A stretch of DNA of 64,000 bases from NCBI RefSeq assembly GCF_003590775.1, contig NZ_QYUM01000003.1, forward strand, positions 870,501-934,500. Direction: 5' to 3'. Positions 45,389 through 54,354 of the stretch are shown one piece after another. This DNA is from Sphingomonas cavernae (GTDB lineage Bacteria; Pseudomonadota; Alphaproteobacteria; Sphingomonadales; Sphingomonadaceae). The notes below the pieces were generated by a model. That model worked only from the letters and a program-made list of their open reading frames with translations, searched no databases and was not told where the DNA came from. The position numbers were made by a program, and so were the translations under genes. Numbering within the stretch: position 1 is the stretch's first letter; each line of letters opens with the position of its first letter.

Positions 45389-45424
45389 GATTGGGAATGG
45401 CTGACGGTCTTGGAGCCAAATCAA

Positions 45425-45480
45425 CTTCGCGCCTTCGCGCCTTCGCGTGAGCCAGTGAATGTGTCACGCGAAGACGCGCA
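45425..45480. repeat. Intergenic inverted repeat of TTCGCG type
   Basis: CTTCGCGCCTTCGCGTGA and TCACGCGAAGACGCG face each other around 13 nt, 5 nt beyond the stop of the M28 peptidase gene. It resembles the cysN-cysD spacer repeat and may act as a 3' hairpin for the peptidase. Confidence 0.7.
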
Positions 45481-45485
45481 GAGGG

Positions 45486-47123
45486 CTACTTCCCCGCGCG
45501 GCTCTTGTCGCGGGTCGCGCGGAATTCGTCGCCCTCGTTCCAGTTGGGCCAGGCGCTCGAATTCGCGAGTTCACGGCCGAGCGCGTAGTAGAGCTGGAGG
45601 TCCTGCACCGCGCCGTCCCAGTTCCAGTTGGGATCATATTCGTCCGACGCCTGATGATAATGCTTGTCGGTGTATTCGGCAGCGATCTTCTTGCCGCGCG
45701 CGACGCCACCGTCGACCTGATCGTCGCCGCTGCCCGCGTTGAACATCGGCACGCCGAGCTTCGCCATGCTGAAATGGTCCGAGCGGTAGTAAAAGCCCTT
45801 TTCGGGCGTGGATTCGGGCGAGATGTAGCGCCCCTGCGCCTTCACCGCCTTTTCGAGGATCGGGTCGAGCTGCGATTTGCCGATGCCCACCGAGGTCACG
45901 TCCCTGGTGGGGCCGAGGATGTTGAGTCCGTCCATATTGACGCCGCTGACCGTGTTGGCGAGCGGATAGATCGGGTTCTCGGCGTAGTATTTGGAACCGA
46001 GCAGCCCCGATTCCTCGGCGGTGACCGCGAGGAAGACGAGCGAGCGGTCGGCGGCACCCGCCTTGACGTGCGCCTCGGCCATCGCGATCAGCCCCGCGGT
46101 GCCCGTGGCATTGTCGAGCGCGCCGTTGCAGATGTCGTCGCCGGTCTCGTCGGGCATGCAGCGGCCGAGATGATCCCAATGCGCGGTGTAGAGGAAGGTC
46201 TCGTCGGGACGCTTCGTGCCCGGAAGGATACCGATCACGTTCTTCGACTTGCTGCGCTTGATGGCGTTGTCGAAGCTGACCGAGGCTTTCACGCCCAGCG
46301 GAACAGCCTTGAAGCCGGGCTGTTTCGCCGCGGCTGCGAGCGCCGCAAAGTCCTTGCCCGCCGAGGCGAAGAGCGCTTCGGCCGCGGGCTTCTGGATCCA
46401 GCCGACCGCCTGGCTCTGGTCCATATGGTTGTTCACGTCGTCCGCGCCGAGTTGCGGGCCGGTCCAGCTCGAATCCACGGTCTTCCACCCGTAAGCCGCC
46501 GGCTCGGTGTCGTGCACGATGATCGCGGCCGCGGCGCCCTGACGCGCGGCTTCCTCGTACTTGTAGGTCCAGCGGCCATAATAGGTCATCGCGCGGCCGT
46601 TGAAGGTGCCGCCGACATCGGGCTTCTGCCAGTCGGGATCGTTGATGAGGATGACGACGGTCTTCCCCTTCACGTCGACGCCGGTATAGTCGTTCCAGCC
46701 GCGCTCGGGCGCGTTGACGCCATAGCCGACGAAGACGACCTCGCTGTCCTTGACCGCGATATTGGGCAAGACGCGGTAGGTGCCGATCACCATGTCCTTG
46801 TGGAGCGCGAAGGCGAGCGGGGTCTTGCCGCCCGAAATCGTCAGCGGCGTGACGTTGCTGTTGGTGATCTCGACCAGCGGGACATCCTGGAACCAGCTTC
46901 CCTTGTTGCCGGGCTTGAGGCCGGCCTTCTGAAAGCGTTCGGCGATCAGCGCGACGGTCTTTTCCTCGGCGGGCGTGGTCGGCGCGCGGCCCTCGAAGGC
47001 GTCCGATGAGAGCGTCTCGGTGACGGACTTGAGAGTCTCGAGCGAGATCGCTCCCGGCTGCGCGTGGGCGCTGGCGGCGGCAAGGGCGAGCGGGGCGGCC
47101 GCAAGCAACAGAATTGAACGCAT
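45486..47123 (-). CDS. M28-family zinc metallopeptidase with PA domain, exported
   Basis: 545 residues with a Sec signal (MRSILLLAAAPLALAAASAHAQ, cut after AHA). A protease-associated domain sits at about 125-250 (GKTVVILINDPDW, YYGRWTYKYEEAARQGAAAA). The catalytic domain begins at about 280. Its zinc ligands are His in YTAHWDHLGR, Asp in CNGALDNATGTAG, the Glu pair in AVTAEESGLLGS, Asp in GVNMDGLNI and a late His in KHYHQASDEYD. It is an aminopeptidase-type enzyme acting in the periplasm or outside. It is divergent from another exported peptidase gene at 47270. Confidence 0.94.
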   Translation of the reverse strand: MRSILLLAAAPLALAAASAHAQPGAISLETLKSVTETLSSDAFEGRAPTTPAEEKTVALIAERFQKAGLKPGNKGSWFQDVPLVEITNSNVTPLTISGGKTPLAFALHKDMVIGTYRVLPNIAVKDSEVVFVGYGVNAPERGWNDYTGVDVKGKTVVILINDPDWQKPDVGGTFNGRAMTYYGRWTYKYEEAARQGAAAAIIVHDTEPAAYGWKTVDSSWTGPQLGADDVNNHMDQSQAVGWIQKPAAEALFASAGKDFAALAAAAKQPGFKAVPLGVKASVSFDNAIKRSKSKNVIGILPGTKRPDETFLYTAHWDHLGRCMPDETGDDICNGALDNATGTAGLIAMAEAHVKAGAADRSLVFLAVTAEESGLLGSKYYAENPIYPLANTVSGVNMDGLNILGPTRDVTSVGIGKSQLDPILEKAVKAQGRYISPESTPEKGFYYRSDHFSMAKLGVPMFNAGSGDDQVDGGVARGKKIAAEYTDKHYHQASDEYDPNWNWDGAVQDLQLYYALGRELANSSAWPNWNEGDEFRATRDKSRAGK

Positions 47124-47269
47124 CGGCGATGTCCTCGGAAAATGCTTTGGTTGCGGACTTCATGGCAGCGCCGCGAAGCGCATGCAACGCCGCGCCGACC
47201 AATTCGCTATTGCGCGCGACCAATGTTCGCGGCAGCATCGTCAATGTACTGAATTCTGGGGGGAATAGA

Positions 47270-49243
47270 ATGCATCGTTTTGTTGCCGCGTTGTTTGCGG
47301 CCACCATGCTCGTGCCTGTCGCGCAGGCGCAGGAAGGCGACGCAGCCGCCCTGTTTGGGGCTCGCGAATATGTCGAAGATGTCAGCCTGTCACCCGACGG
47401 CCGTCGCATTGCATTCATCGTGCCCGCCCCTGGGCGTGGATCAACGCTCTACACCGCCGAGGTCGCGGCTGGCGCTGCTTCGGTCCAGGCAGCCTATTCG
47501 GACGGCGATCCCGAACGTCTGCGCGACTGCGGCTGGGTGTCGAACACGCGGCTCGTGTGTCAGGTGAGAGGGATGACCGATCAGGGTGGAGTGAAGATCG
47601 GCTTTTCACGGCTGATCGGTGTGGATGCCGACGGCAAGAATATGAAGCTGGTGAGCGCACGGACGGGATCGCGTGCGCTGCGCATGAACCAGTATGGCGG
47701 GGACGTGCTCGACTGGTTGCCGGGCGAAGACGGCGCGATCCTGCGTACGCGCGACTTTGTGCCCGAATTTTCGACCGATACGCGCCTTGCGCAGAAGGAA
47801 AACGGTTTGGGCGTGGAGCGCGTCGACACGCTGAGTCTGTCGAGCAAGCGCATCGAATCGCCGAAGACCGACGCGGTCGAATATATCTCCGATGGCTATG
47901 GCCGGATCCGCATGATGGGCAGTCTTCCGAAGAGCGACATGACGGGCTATTCGCAACAGACGCTCAAATATTTCTATCGCCCCAAGGACGGCGATGGCTG
48001 GCGCGAGTTCGGCAAGCTCGATCTGGTGACCAACGCGGGCTTCAATCCGATGGCGGTCGATCGCGATCTCGACGCGGTCTATGGCTTTCGCGGCAAGGAC
48101 GGTCGTCAGGCGCTGTACCGCATCGCGCTCGACGGCACGATGAAGGAGGAGCTGGTCTATGCGCATCCCGAGGTGGACGTCGACGGACTGGTACGCATCG
48201 GACGCCAGCATCGCGTCGTCGGGGCAACCTTCGCGACCGACAAGCGGCAGACCGTCTTCTTCGATCCCGCGCTGAAATCGCTCGGCGCGGCGCTTTCCAA
48301 GGCGCTGCCGGGGCTGCCTTTGGTGACCTTCATCGATTCGAGCCTCGACGAAAGCCGGCTGCTGCTTCGGGCAGGGAGCGACACCGACCCGGGGCGTTAT
48401 TATGTGTTCGACAAGAAGGCCAAGAGCCTGAACGAGGTACTGCTGTCGCGGCCGCAACTCGAGAATGTGAAGCTGGCGCCCGTGAAGCCAGTGAGCTTCA
48501 AGGCGGCGGACGGCACGATGATTCCGGGCTATCTGACGTTGCCCGCAGCAAGCAACGGCAAGAACCTCCCGACCATCGTGATGCCGCATGGCGGCCCCGG
48601 ATCGCGCGACGAATGGGGCTTTGACTGGCTCGCGCAATATTACGCCAATCGCGGCTACGCCGTCCTCCAGCCCAATTTCAGGGGATCAGCCGGCTATGGC
48701 GACCAGTGGTTCCAGAAGAACGGTTTTCAATCGTGGCGGACCGCGATCGGCGACGTGAACGATGGCGGGCGCTGGCTGGTCGCGGAAGGGATCGCCGATC
48801 CGTCGAAGCTGGCGATCGTCGGCTGGTCCTATGGTGGCTATGCCGCGCTCCAGTCGGCGGTGCTCGATCCAGACCTGTTCAAGGCGATCATCGCGATCGC
48901 GCCTGTCACCGATCTGGAAAGGCTGCGCCAGGAATCGCGCAACTACACGAACTTCCGCCTGGTCGACGCCTTTATCGGGGCCGGGCCTCATGTGCGCGAA
49001 GGTTCGCCCGCGCAGAATGCCGACAAGATCAAGGCGCCCGTGCTGATGTTCCACGGCGATCTCGACGCCAATGTCGATGTCGCAGAGTCCCGGTTGATGG
49101 CCGAGAAGCTGACAGCGGCGGGCAAGAAGCACGAACTGGTCGTCTATCCCAAGCTCGAGCACTCGCTGGTGGATTCGAAGGTACGAACGGAAATGCTCAG
49201 CAAGAGCGACGCGTTCCTGCGGACGTCTCTCGGCATCAAGTGA
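47270..49243 (+). CDS. S9-family prolyl-oligopeptidase-type serine peptidase, exported
   Basis: 657 residues from ATG 47270, chosen because GGGGGGAA precedes it and a Sec signal (MHRFVAALFAATMLVPVAQA) begins there; a longer frame to 47114 lies in the divergent promoter. A beta-propeller (about 30-380) is followed by an alpha/beta-hydrolase domain with FRGSAGYGDQWF, the nucleophile Ser in IVGWSYGGYAALQSA, Asp in FHGDLDANVDV and His in YPKLEHSLVD. S9C enzymes act as dipeptidyl or acyl-aminoacyl peptidases. Confidence 0.94.
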   Translation: MHRFVAALFAATMLVPVAQAQEGDAAALFGAREYVEDVSLSPDGRRIAFIVPAPGRGSTLYTAEVAAGAASVQAAYSDGDPERLRDCGWVSNTRLVCQVRGMTDQGGVKIGFSRLIGVDADGKNMKLVSARTGSRALRMNQYGGDVLDWLPGEDGAILRTRDFVPEFSTDTRLAQKENGLGVERVDTLSLSSKRIESPKTDAVEYISDGYGRIRMMGSLPKSDMTGYSQQTLKYFYRPKDGDGWREFGKLDLVTNAGFNPMAVDRDLDAVYGFRGKDGRQALYRIALDGTMKEELVYAHPEVDVDGLVRIGRQHRVVGATFATDKRQTVFFDPALKSLGAALSKALPGLPLVTFIDSSLDESRLLLRAGSDTDPGRYYVFDKKAKSLNEVLLSRPQLENVKLAPVKPVSFKAADGTMIPGYLTLPAASNGKNLPTIVMPHGGPGSRDEWGFDWLAQYYANRGYAVLQPNFRGSAGYGDQWFQKNGFQSWRTAIGDVNDGGRWLVAEGIADPSKLAIVGWSYGGYAALQSAVLDPDLFKAIIAIAPVTDLERLRQESRNYTNFRLVDAFIGAGPHVREGSPAQNADKIKAPVLMFHGDLDANVDVAESRLMAEKLTAAGKKHELVVYPKLEHSLVDSKVRTEMLSKSDAFLRTSLGIK

Positions 49244-49246
49244 ACG

Positions 49247-49275
49247 AAAAAGGGGTGGCCGTTTCCGGCCGCCCC
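49247..49275 (-). terminator. Rho-independent terminator of rpsD
   Basis: On the minus strand a 10-bp GC stem (GGGGCGGCCG / CGGCCACCCC, one G-U type mismatch) with loop GAAA is followed by TTTTT. It begins 26 nt after the rpsD stop. The reverse strand lies 9 nt after the peptidase stop, so it may serve both convergent genes. Confidence 0.85.
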
Positions 49276-49300
49276 CATTACCTGCCCAATCGAAAACCGA

Positions 49301-49915
49301 TCAGCGCGAGTAGAACTCGACGACCAGATTGGGTTCCATCTTCACCGGATAGGGCACTTCGTCGAGCGAAGGCACGCGGGTGAAGGTGACCTTGGCAGCG
49401 CCATCGACCGCGACATAGTCGGGGATGTCACGCTCGGCGAGGCTCTGCGCTTCCATGACCAGCGCCATTTCCTGCGCCTTCTTGCCCAGCGTGATCTCGT
49501 CGCCCGGCTTCACCAGACGCGACGCGATGTTGCACTTCACGCCGTTCACATAGATGTGGCCGTGCGAAACGAGCTGGCGCGCCGAGAAGATCGTCGGCGC
49601 GAACTTGGCGCGGTAAACGAGCGCGTCGAGGCGACGCTCGAGCAGGCCGATCAGGTTCTGGCCGGTGTCGCCCTTCATGCGGGCGGCCTCGAAATAGGCC
49701 TTTTTGAACTGCTTCTCGGTGACTTCGCCGTAATAGCCCTTGAGCTTCTGCTTCGCGCGGAGCTGGATGCCGAAGTCCGACATCTTGCCCTTGCGGCGCT
49801 GGCCGTGCTGGCCGGGGCCGTATTCGCGGCGGTTGACGGGGCTCTTGGGGCGACCCCAGATGTTCTCGCCCATGCGGCGATCGAGCTTGTACTTGGCGCT
49901 GTTGCGCTTCGACAT
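49301..49915 (-). CDS. rpsD: 30S ribosomal protein S4
   Basis: 204 residues from ATG 49915 ([20 protein letters not shown]); an upstream Met at 49954 belongs to the leader. The S4 N-terminal domain includes [20 protein letters not shown], and the S4 RNA-binding module ([40 protein letters not shown]) lies in the middle. S4 nucleates 30S assembly. It is monocistronic here, away from the alpha operon, as is common in alphaproteobacteria. A good promoter lies about 135 bp upstream and a strong terminator follows. Confidence 0.97.
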   Translation of the reverse strand: MSKRNSAKYKLDRRMGENIWGRPKSPVNRREYGPGQHGQRRKGKMSDFGIQLRAKQKLKGYYGEVTEKQFKKAYFEAARMKGDTGQNLIGLLERRLDALVYRAKFAPTIFSARQLVSHGHIYVNGVKCNIASRLVKPGDEITLGKKAQEMALVMEAQSLAERDIPDYVAVDGAAKVTFTRVPSLDEVPYPVKMEPNLVVEFYSR

Positions 49916-50050
49916 GTCAGTTCCTTCAATTGCTACAACGTGATCCGTCCGCAAGGGACGGGGTTAGTCCCGGTACCGCTCTGCTGGTGATCGATGATCG
50001 AGGCAGGGCCGCCGCTTCACCGGGGTGCGGGGCCAATTGCGAAGGGCGCG

Positions 50051-50078
50051 CTAATACGCGCGCTGACGTGAAAGTCAA
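50051..50078 (-). promoter_or_regulatory. Likely sigma-70 promoter of rpsD
   Basis: On the minus strand TTGACT (50078-50073) and TATTAG (50056-50051) are 16 nt apart, about 135 nt before the rpsD ATG. A GC-rich imperfect inverted repeat surrounds the -10 region (GCGCGCGTATTAGCGCGCCC). The long leader could allow S4 autoregulation (inference). Confidence 0.5.
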
Positions 50079-50113
50079 GTCTCGTGGCCCTGTCAGAGCA
50101 CGCCGCTGCGGCC

Positions 50114-50341
50114 TTACTGGGTCATGCGCTGAACGTTGCGAAGGTCGTTCGCATTGCGCTGGTCTTCCGTCGCCCATTCCTCAGCCGTCTTGCAGATTTT
50201 CTTCTTGGCGAGGCGCGTACCTGTCGCCTGCTTGTTGGCGCGGCAGATCTTTTCAGCCTTCGGCTCCTTGGCTTCGTCGGACGACGCGAAGGCCGGCGTC
50301 AGGACCAGGGCGGACGCAACACAAGCAACGAACAAACGCAT
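50114..50341 (-). CDS. Small exported protein with paired cysteines, unknown function
   Basis: 75 residues from ATG 50341 (MRLFVACVASALVLTPAFAS), a clear Sec signal cut after AFA. The mature 55 residues are basic, with two Cys in ICRANKQATGTRLAKKKIC, a spacing that would suit one disulfide or an oligomer contact. No family is recognised by me. Longer frames to 50386 have an unlikely N terminus. Confidence 0.65.
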   Translation of the reverse strand: MRLFVACVASALVLTPAFASSDEAKEPKAEKICRANKQATGTRLAKKKICKTAEEWATEDQRNANDLRNVQRMTQ

Positions 50342-50456
50342 GGCAATTGCCCTTTCATACGAACTCAAGATGCCGCTGGAGAACATAATTCCTCACAAAT
50401 GTATATGGTGATATTGCGTGCTCGACGTGGCAGTTTTGCGCCGCTAGATCGCCGCC

Positions 50457-50762
50457 ATGATCGAAAAACGCAAAGCAGCCGAAGCGTGCGAGACGATGAT
50501 GGAGGTTCGCGCCGGCGTCGATTCCATCGACCGTGAACTGTCCAGGCTCCTGGGGGAGCGCTTCCGCTTCATGGAGGCGGCGGCGCGGATCAAGCCCGAG
50601 CGGAACATGGTGCGTGACGAGGCGCGCAAGGCGGAGGTGATCGCCAATGCGCGCGCAAATGCAGCGATCAACGGTTTTCCAGCCGAGGTTGCGGGTGATC
50701 TCTGGGAAGTGCTCGTCGAGGCGTCGATCGCCTATGAGCTCGACGTCTTCGATCAGCGCTGA
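50457..50762 (+). CDS. Chorismate mutase (AroQ type)
   Basis: 101 residues, all helical: VRAGVDSIDRELSRLLGERF (helix 1 with catalytic Arg), AARIKPERNMVRDEARKAEV (Lys and Arg after the first helix) and a last helix LWEVLVEASIAYELDVF. This is the minimal AroQ fold converting chorismate to prephenate; isochorismate-pyruvate lyases share it. It converges with the TrmJ-fusion gene with 10 nt overlap. Confidence 0.9.
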   Translation: MIEKRKAAEACETMMEVRAGVDSIDRELSRLLGERFRFMEAAARIKPERNMVRDEARKAEVIANARANAAINGFPAEVAGDLWEVLVEASIAYELDVFDQR

Positions 50763-51886
50763 CGCGGATTGGCGAGGCTGGAGAGCACGCCGCGCAACGT
50801 CCGCACCTCCATGCTGTTCCAGCCCGGCTTGGTGAGCAGCGTGCGCAGCGTGCGCCGCGTGGAAGGCGCGCGATCGGGCGGGAAGAAATAGCCGGCCTTA
50901 TCCAGCATCGTGTCGAGCTGTCCGATCATGCCGTCAAGCTCCTCCTGCGGCGCGGGCGGATCAATCTCGACCGAGGGTGGCGAGGCTAGGGCTACCCCCC
51001 CCTCGGCTTCGCTCGGGGCATGCTTTGACCATTCATAGGCGACGAGGATCACCGCCTGGGCGAGGTTGAGCGAACCGAATTCGGGATTGATCGGGACGGT
51101 CAGGATCTTGCGTGCGACCGCGACATCGTCGGTTTCGAGGCCGGAGCGTTCGGGGCCGAAGAGGATCGCCGATTTGCCGGGTGCGGCGCGCATTTCCTGC
51201 GCCGCCTCTTCGGGCGTGACCACGGGCTTGGTGACACCGCGCTTGCGGACGGTGGTCGCGTAGATGTGCTGGCAGTCGGCGACAGCTTCGGCGACGCTAT
51301 CGAAGACCTGTGCGCGTTCGAGCACGATATCGGCGCCCGAAGCGGCGGGGCCCGCCGAAGGGTTGGGCCAGCCATCACGCGGGGCGACGAGCCGCATCTC
51401 GGTCAGCCCGAAATTGAGCATCGCGCGCGCGGCCTTGCCGATGTTTTCGCCGAGCTGTGGACGGACGAGCACGATGGCGGGGGCCCTTCGAGACGGCACT
51501 TCGGCTTCGCTCAGTGCCTCCTCAGGATGAGCGGACATGACGGTATCCTTTTGCATCCGCTCATCCTGAGGAGAGGCTGAGCTTGGCGAAGCCTCGTCTC
51601 GAAGGATTGTTCCGCGGCGGGAAAGTGCACGAACCGCATCCCAATCGCCCCGAATAAGTGCTTCCTTCTTGGCGCGCGACCAGCCCTTTAACTGCTGCTC
51701 TACGGCAAAGGCTTGATCGCGATCAGGAAAATTCTCGGCCCACACCAGTTCGAGGGGGCGGCGGGTGTGCGTGTAACCGGGAATCTCGCCGTGTTGATGC
51801 TGGGCAACGCGTGCGTCCAGATCATCGGTGTGGCCGATATAATAACTGCCATCGGCGCAGCGGAGCATATAGGTGAAGAAGCTCAC
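50753..51886 (-). CDS. trmJ: GIY-YIG nuclease domain fused in frame to TrmJ-like tRNA 2'-O-methyltransferase
   Basis: One 377-codon frame joins two proteins. Residues 1-90 are a complete small GIY-YIG nuclease (FFTYMLRCADGSYYIGHT, then Arg and Glu in AFAVEQQLKGWSRAKKEALI). Residues 94-134 are translated dispersed repeat (SSASPQDER, SAHPEEALSEAEVPSRR). From about 136, the SpoU/TrmJ domain begins IVLVRPQLGENIGKAARAML and holds the knot motifs ILFGPERSGL and PINPEFGSLNLAQAVILVAY. TrmJ methylates position 32 of tRNA anticodon loops. An internal ATG (residue 117, at 51538) could start TrmJ alone. The fusion is not normal for either family. Confidence 0.85.
   Translation of the reverse strand: MSFFTYMLRCADGSYYIGHTDDLDARVAQHQHGEIPGYTHTRRPLELVWAENFPDRDQAFAVEQQLKGWSRAKKEALIRGDWDAVRALSRRGTILRDEASPSSASPQDERMQKDTVMSAHPEEALSEAEVPSRRAPAIVLVRPQLGENIGKAARAMLNFGLTEMRLVAPRDGWPNPSAGPAASGADIVLERAQVFDSVAEAVADCQHIYATTVRKRGVTKPVVTPEEAAQEMRAAPGKSAILFGPERSGLETDDVAVARKILTVPINPEFGSLNLAQAVILVAYEWSKHAPSEAEGGVALASPPSVEIDPPAPQEELDGMIGQLDTMLDKAGYFFPPDRAPSTRRTLRTLLTKPGWNSMEVRTLRGVLSSLANPRQR
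51485..51605. repeat. Dispersed palindrome inside the GIY-YIG/trmJ frame
   Basis: Two units in inverted orientation: CCTTCGAGACGG...CCTCAGGATGAGCGG, then CCGCTCATCCTGAGGAG...CGTCTCGAAGG. The whole repeat is translated as residues 94-134 of the fusion protein. Confidence 0.92.
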
Positions 51887-51907
51887 CGCATGCCCTCTGG
51901 CTGCGGT

Positions 51908-51957
51908 CCTTCGAGACGGGCCTTCGCCATGCTCAGTCCCTCCTCAGGATGAGCGGG
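51908..51957. repeat. Single unit of the dispersed palindrome upstream of the GIY-YIG start
   Basis: CCTTCGAGACGG, a spacer, then CCTCCTCAGGATGAGCGG: one unit of the same family, 22 nt before the GIY-YIG ATG and 23 nt after nrdR. The nuclease domain is therefore bracketed by repeat copies. Confidence 0.88.
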
Positions 51958-51980
51958 CGGGGCGAGGCGGCAGCGCCGGA

Positions 51981-52442
51981 TCACTTGTCCCCCATTTCCT
52001 TCACCGACCCTGCGAACTCCTCGAAATCCCTGGCTTCGGTGAAATCCTTGTAGACCGAAGCGAAGCGGATATAGGCGACGCTGTCGAGCGCCTTCAGGCC
52101 GTCCATCACCATGCCACCAAGCTGGGCGGCGGTCACTTCGCTCTCGCCGCTCGTTTCGACCTGGCGCTGGATAGCGGAGACGAGCTTGTCGATGCGCGCC
52201 TGATCGATAGCGCGCTTGCGGCACGCGATCGCGATCGAGCGTTCGAGCTTTTCGCGTTCGAATGGCTCGCGGCCGCCTTCGCTCTTCACGACGGTCAGTT
52301 CGCGGAGCTGGATGCGCTCGAAGGTGGTGAAACGCGCGCCGCAACCCTCGCACTGGCGCCGCCGGCGGATCGCCGCCCCGTCTTCGGTGGGGCGGCTATC
52401 CTTTACCTGGCTGTCGTCATGACCGCAGAACGGGCACTTCAA
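51981..52442 (-). CDS. nrdR: Transcriptional repressor NrdR
   Basis: 153 residues. The zinc ribbon is [20 protein letters not shown], with the second Cys pair in [15 protein letters not shown]. The ATP-cone follows ([20 protein letters not shown]). NrdR senses (d)ATP and represses ribonucleotide reductase genes at NrdR boxes. It is third in an rpiB-glyA-nrdR operon, starting 3 bp after glyA; pairing of glyA and nrdR is conserved in alphaproteobacteria and ties folate one-carbon flux to dNTP supply. Confidence 0.97.
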   Translation of the reverse strand: MKCPFCGHDDSQVKDSRPTEDGAAIRRRRQCEGCGARFTTFERIQLRELTVVKSEGGREPFEREKLERSIAIACRKRAIDQARIDKLVSAIQRQVETSGESEVTAAQLGGMVMDGLKALDSVAYIRFASVYKDFTEARDFEEFAGSVKEMGDK

Positions 52443-52445
52443 GGA

Positions 52446-53759
52446 TCAGGCCCCCGGATAGATCGGGAAGCGATTGCACAGCGCGCGGACGCGGGCCTTC
52501 ACATCGGCCTCGACCGCTGCGTCGCCCTGCTCGCCCTTGGCCTTCAGCCCGTCGAGCACGTCGGCGATCATGTTGCCGATTTCGCGGAACTCGGCGACGC
52601 CGAAGCCGCGCGTCGTGCCCGCGGGGCTGCCGACGCGGATGCCGCTGGTCTTGGTCGGTGGCAGCGGATCGAAGGGGATGCCGTTCTTGTTGCAGGTGAT
52701 CGCCGAACGCTCGAGCGCCTCGTCGGCGTCCTTGCCCGTCACGCCCAGCGGGCGAAGGTCGACGAGCGCGAGGTGCGTGTCGGTGCCGCCCGAGACGAGA
52801 TCCGCACCACGCTCCTTGAGCGTCGCGGCGAGCGTCTTGGCGTTCTCGACCACTGCCTTGGCGTAGCTCTTGAACTCGGGCTGGAGCGCTTCGCCGAACG
52901 CGACCGCCTTTGCGGCGATCACATGCATCAGCGGGCCGCCCTGGAGGCCGGGGAAGACCGCCGAGTTGATCTTCTTCGCGATCGCTTCGTCATTGGTCAT
53001 GATCATGCCGCCGCGCGGTCCACGCAGCGTCTTGTGCGTCGTAGTGGTGACGACATGCGCGTGATCGAAGGGGGTGGGGTGGACGCCGCCCGCGACGAGC
53101 CCCGCAAAGTGCGCCATGTCTACCATGAAGATCGCGCCGACTTCATCAGCGATCGCGCGGAAGCGTGCGAAATCGATATGACGCGGATAGGCCGAGCCGC
53201 CCGCGATGATCAGCGTGGGCTTGTGTTCCCTGGCGAGCTTTTCGACCTGATCGAAGTCGATCAGATGATCTTCCTGGCGTACGCCGTACTGCACCGCGTT
53301 GTACCATTTGCCCGACAGCGCGGGGCGCGCGCCGTGCGTCAGGTGACCGCCCGCGTCGAGGCTGAGGCCCATGATCGTGTCGCCGGGCTTGGTCAGCGCC
53401 AGCATCACCGCGCCGTTCGCCTGCGCGCCCGAGTGCGGCTGAACGTTGGCGAAATCGCAGTTGAAAAGCTTCTTCGCGCGGTCGATCGCGAGCGTTTCGA
53501 CCTCGTCCGAAGGTGCGCAGCCCTGATAGTAGCGCTTGCCCGGATAGCCCTCGGCATATTTGTTGGTGAAGACCGAGCCCTGCGCCTCGAGCACCGCGCG
53601 CGAGACGATGTTCTCGGAGGCGATCAGTTCGATCTGGTGCTGCTCGCGGTCGAGTTCGTGCGCTACGCCCGCGAACACCGCGGGGTCGGCATCGGCGAGG
53701 CCGCGGGTGAAGAAGCCGGTGGGCTGGACGTCGCTCAGATTGGCGGGATTGGTGCTCAT
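52446..53759 (-). CDS. glyA: Serine hydroxymethyltransferase
   Basis: A PLP enzyme that interconverts serine and glycine and charges tetrahydrofolate. 437 residues. [14 protein letters not shown] is at the N terminus, and the PLP Lys is in [33 protein letters not shown] and [16 protein letters not shown] are family signatures. It starts four bases inside the rpiB stop (ATGA overlap) and is followed 3 bp later by nrdR. Confidence 0.98.
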   Translation of the reverse strand: MSTNPANLSDVQPTGFFTRGLADADPAVFAGVAHELDREQHQIELIASENIVSRAVLEAQGSVFTNKYAEGYPGKRYYQGCAPSDEVETLAIDRAKKLFNCDFANVQPHSGAQANGAVMLALTKPGDTIMGLSLDAGGHLTHGARPALSGKWYNAVQYGVRQEDHLIDFDQVEKLAREHKPTLIIAGGSAYPRHIDFARFRAIADEVGAIFMVDMAHFAGLVAGGVHPTPFDHAHVVTTTTHKTLRGPRGGMIMTNDEAIAKKINSAVFPGLQGGPLMHVIAAKAVAFGEALQPEFKSYAKAVVENAKTLAATLKERGADLVSGGTDTHLALVDLRPLGVTGKDADEALERSAITCNKNGIPFDPLPPTKTSGIRVGSPAGTTRGFGVAEFREIGNMIADVLDGLKAKGEQGDAAVEADVKARVRALCNRFPIYPGA

Positions 53760-54208
53760 GCGGACTCCTTCTCGAAGCGGGGATGGGAGAGCTTATCGAC
53801 GCGGCGGGCATGGCGATCGCCGCCAAACTCGGTGGTGAGAAACACCGCAAGGCAATCCTTGGCGATGTCGACTCCGATCAGCCGTGCACCCATCGCGATC
53901 ACGTTCGCGTCATTATGCTCGCGTGCGAGCCGCGCGGAAAGATGATCCGAGACGAGCGCGCATCGCGCGGCGGGGTGGCGGTTGACCGCGATCGAAATGC
54001 CGATGCCCGATCCGCAGAGCACGATGCCGCGATCGGCCTCGCTCTCGGCGATCGCGTGCGCGAGCTTGTAGCCATAGTCGGGATAATCGACGCTCTCGAT
54101 GCCGTCGGGGCCGAGGTCGGTCACCTCATGGCCCTGTTCGCGCGCCCAGTCTGCAAGCGTCGCCTTCAGGTCGACAGCGGCGTGATCGGAAGCGATGGCG
54201 ATGCGCAT
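53756..54208 (-). CDS. rpiB: Ribose-5-phosphate isomerase B
   Basis: Interconverts ribose 5-phosphate and ribulose 5-phosphate. 150 residues from ATG 54208 ([20 protein letters not shown]); the frame extends to 54268, but the family starts here. The active-site Cys is in [19 protein letters not shown], and [20 protein letters not shown] is conserved. It is first in the operon with glyA and nrdR, linking pentose, folate and nucleotide metabolism. Confidence 0.96.
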   Translation of the reverse strand: MRIAIASDHAAVDLKATLADWAREQGHEVTDLGPDGIESVDYPDYGYKLAHAIAESEADRGIVLCGSGIGISIAVNRHPAARCALVSDHLSARLAREHNDANVIAMGARLIGVDIAKDCLAVFLTTEFGGDRHARRVDKLSHPRFEKESA

Positions 54209-54354
54209 GGCTGCGCTCCTGAATGCTGAGGATGAATCGAATGCGCGCTCTCTAGGCGAGCCGCGCACGAAACGCCACCCAATATGGGCATGGACAGGGG
54301 CGGGTCCAATAGGGCTATATCGCGGCCTCGCACCGCCAAGTTGAGGATGATCCC

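Noticed and set aside
45634-47418. 594-codon minus-strand frame overlapping the M28 gene
   Set aside because: Same strand but another frame, Arg-rich, without signal or domain; it is a shadow of the peptidase.
51873-53945. 690-codon plus-strand frame over nrdR-glyA
   Set aside because: Antisense to conserved genes with clear motifs.
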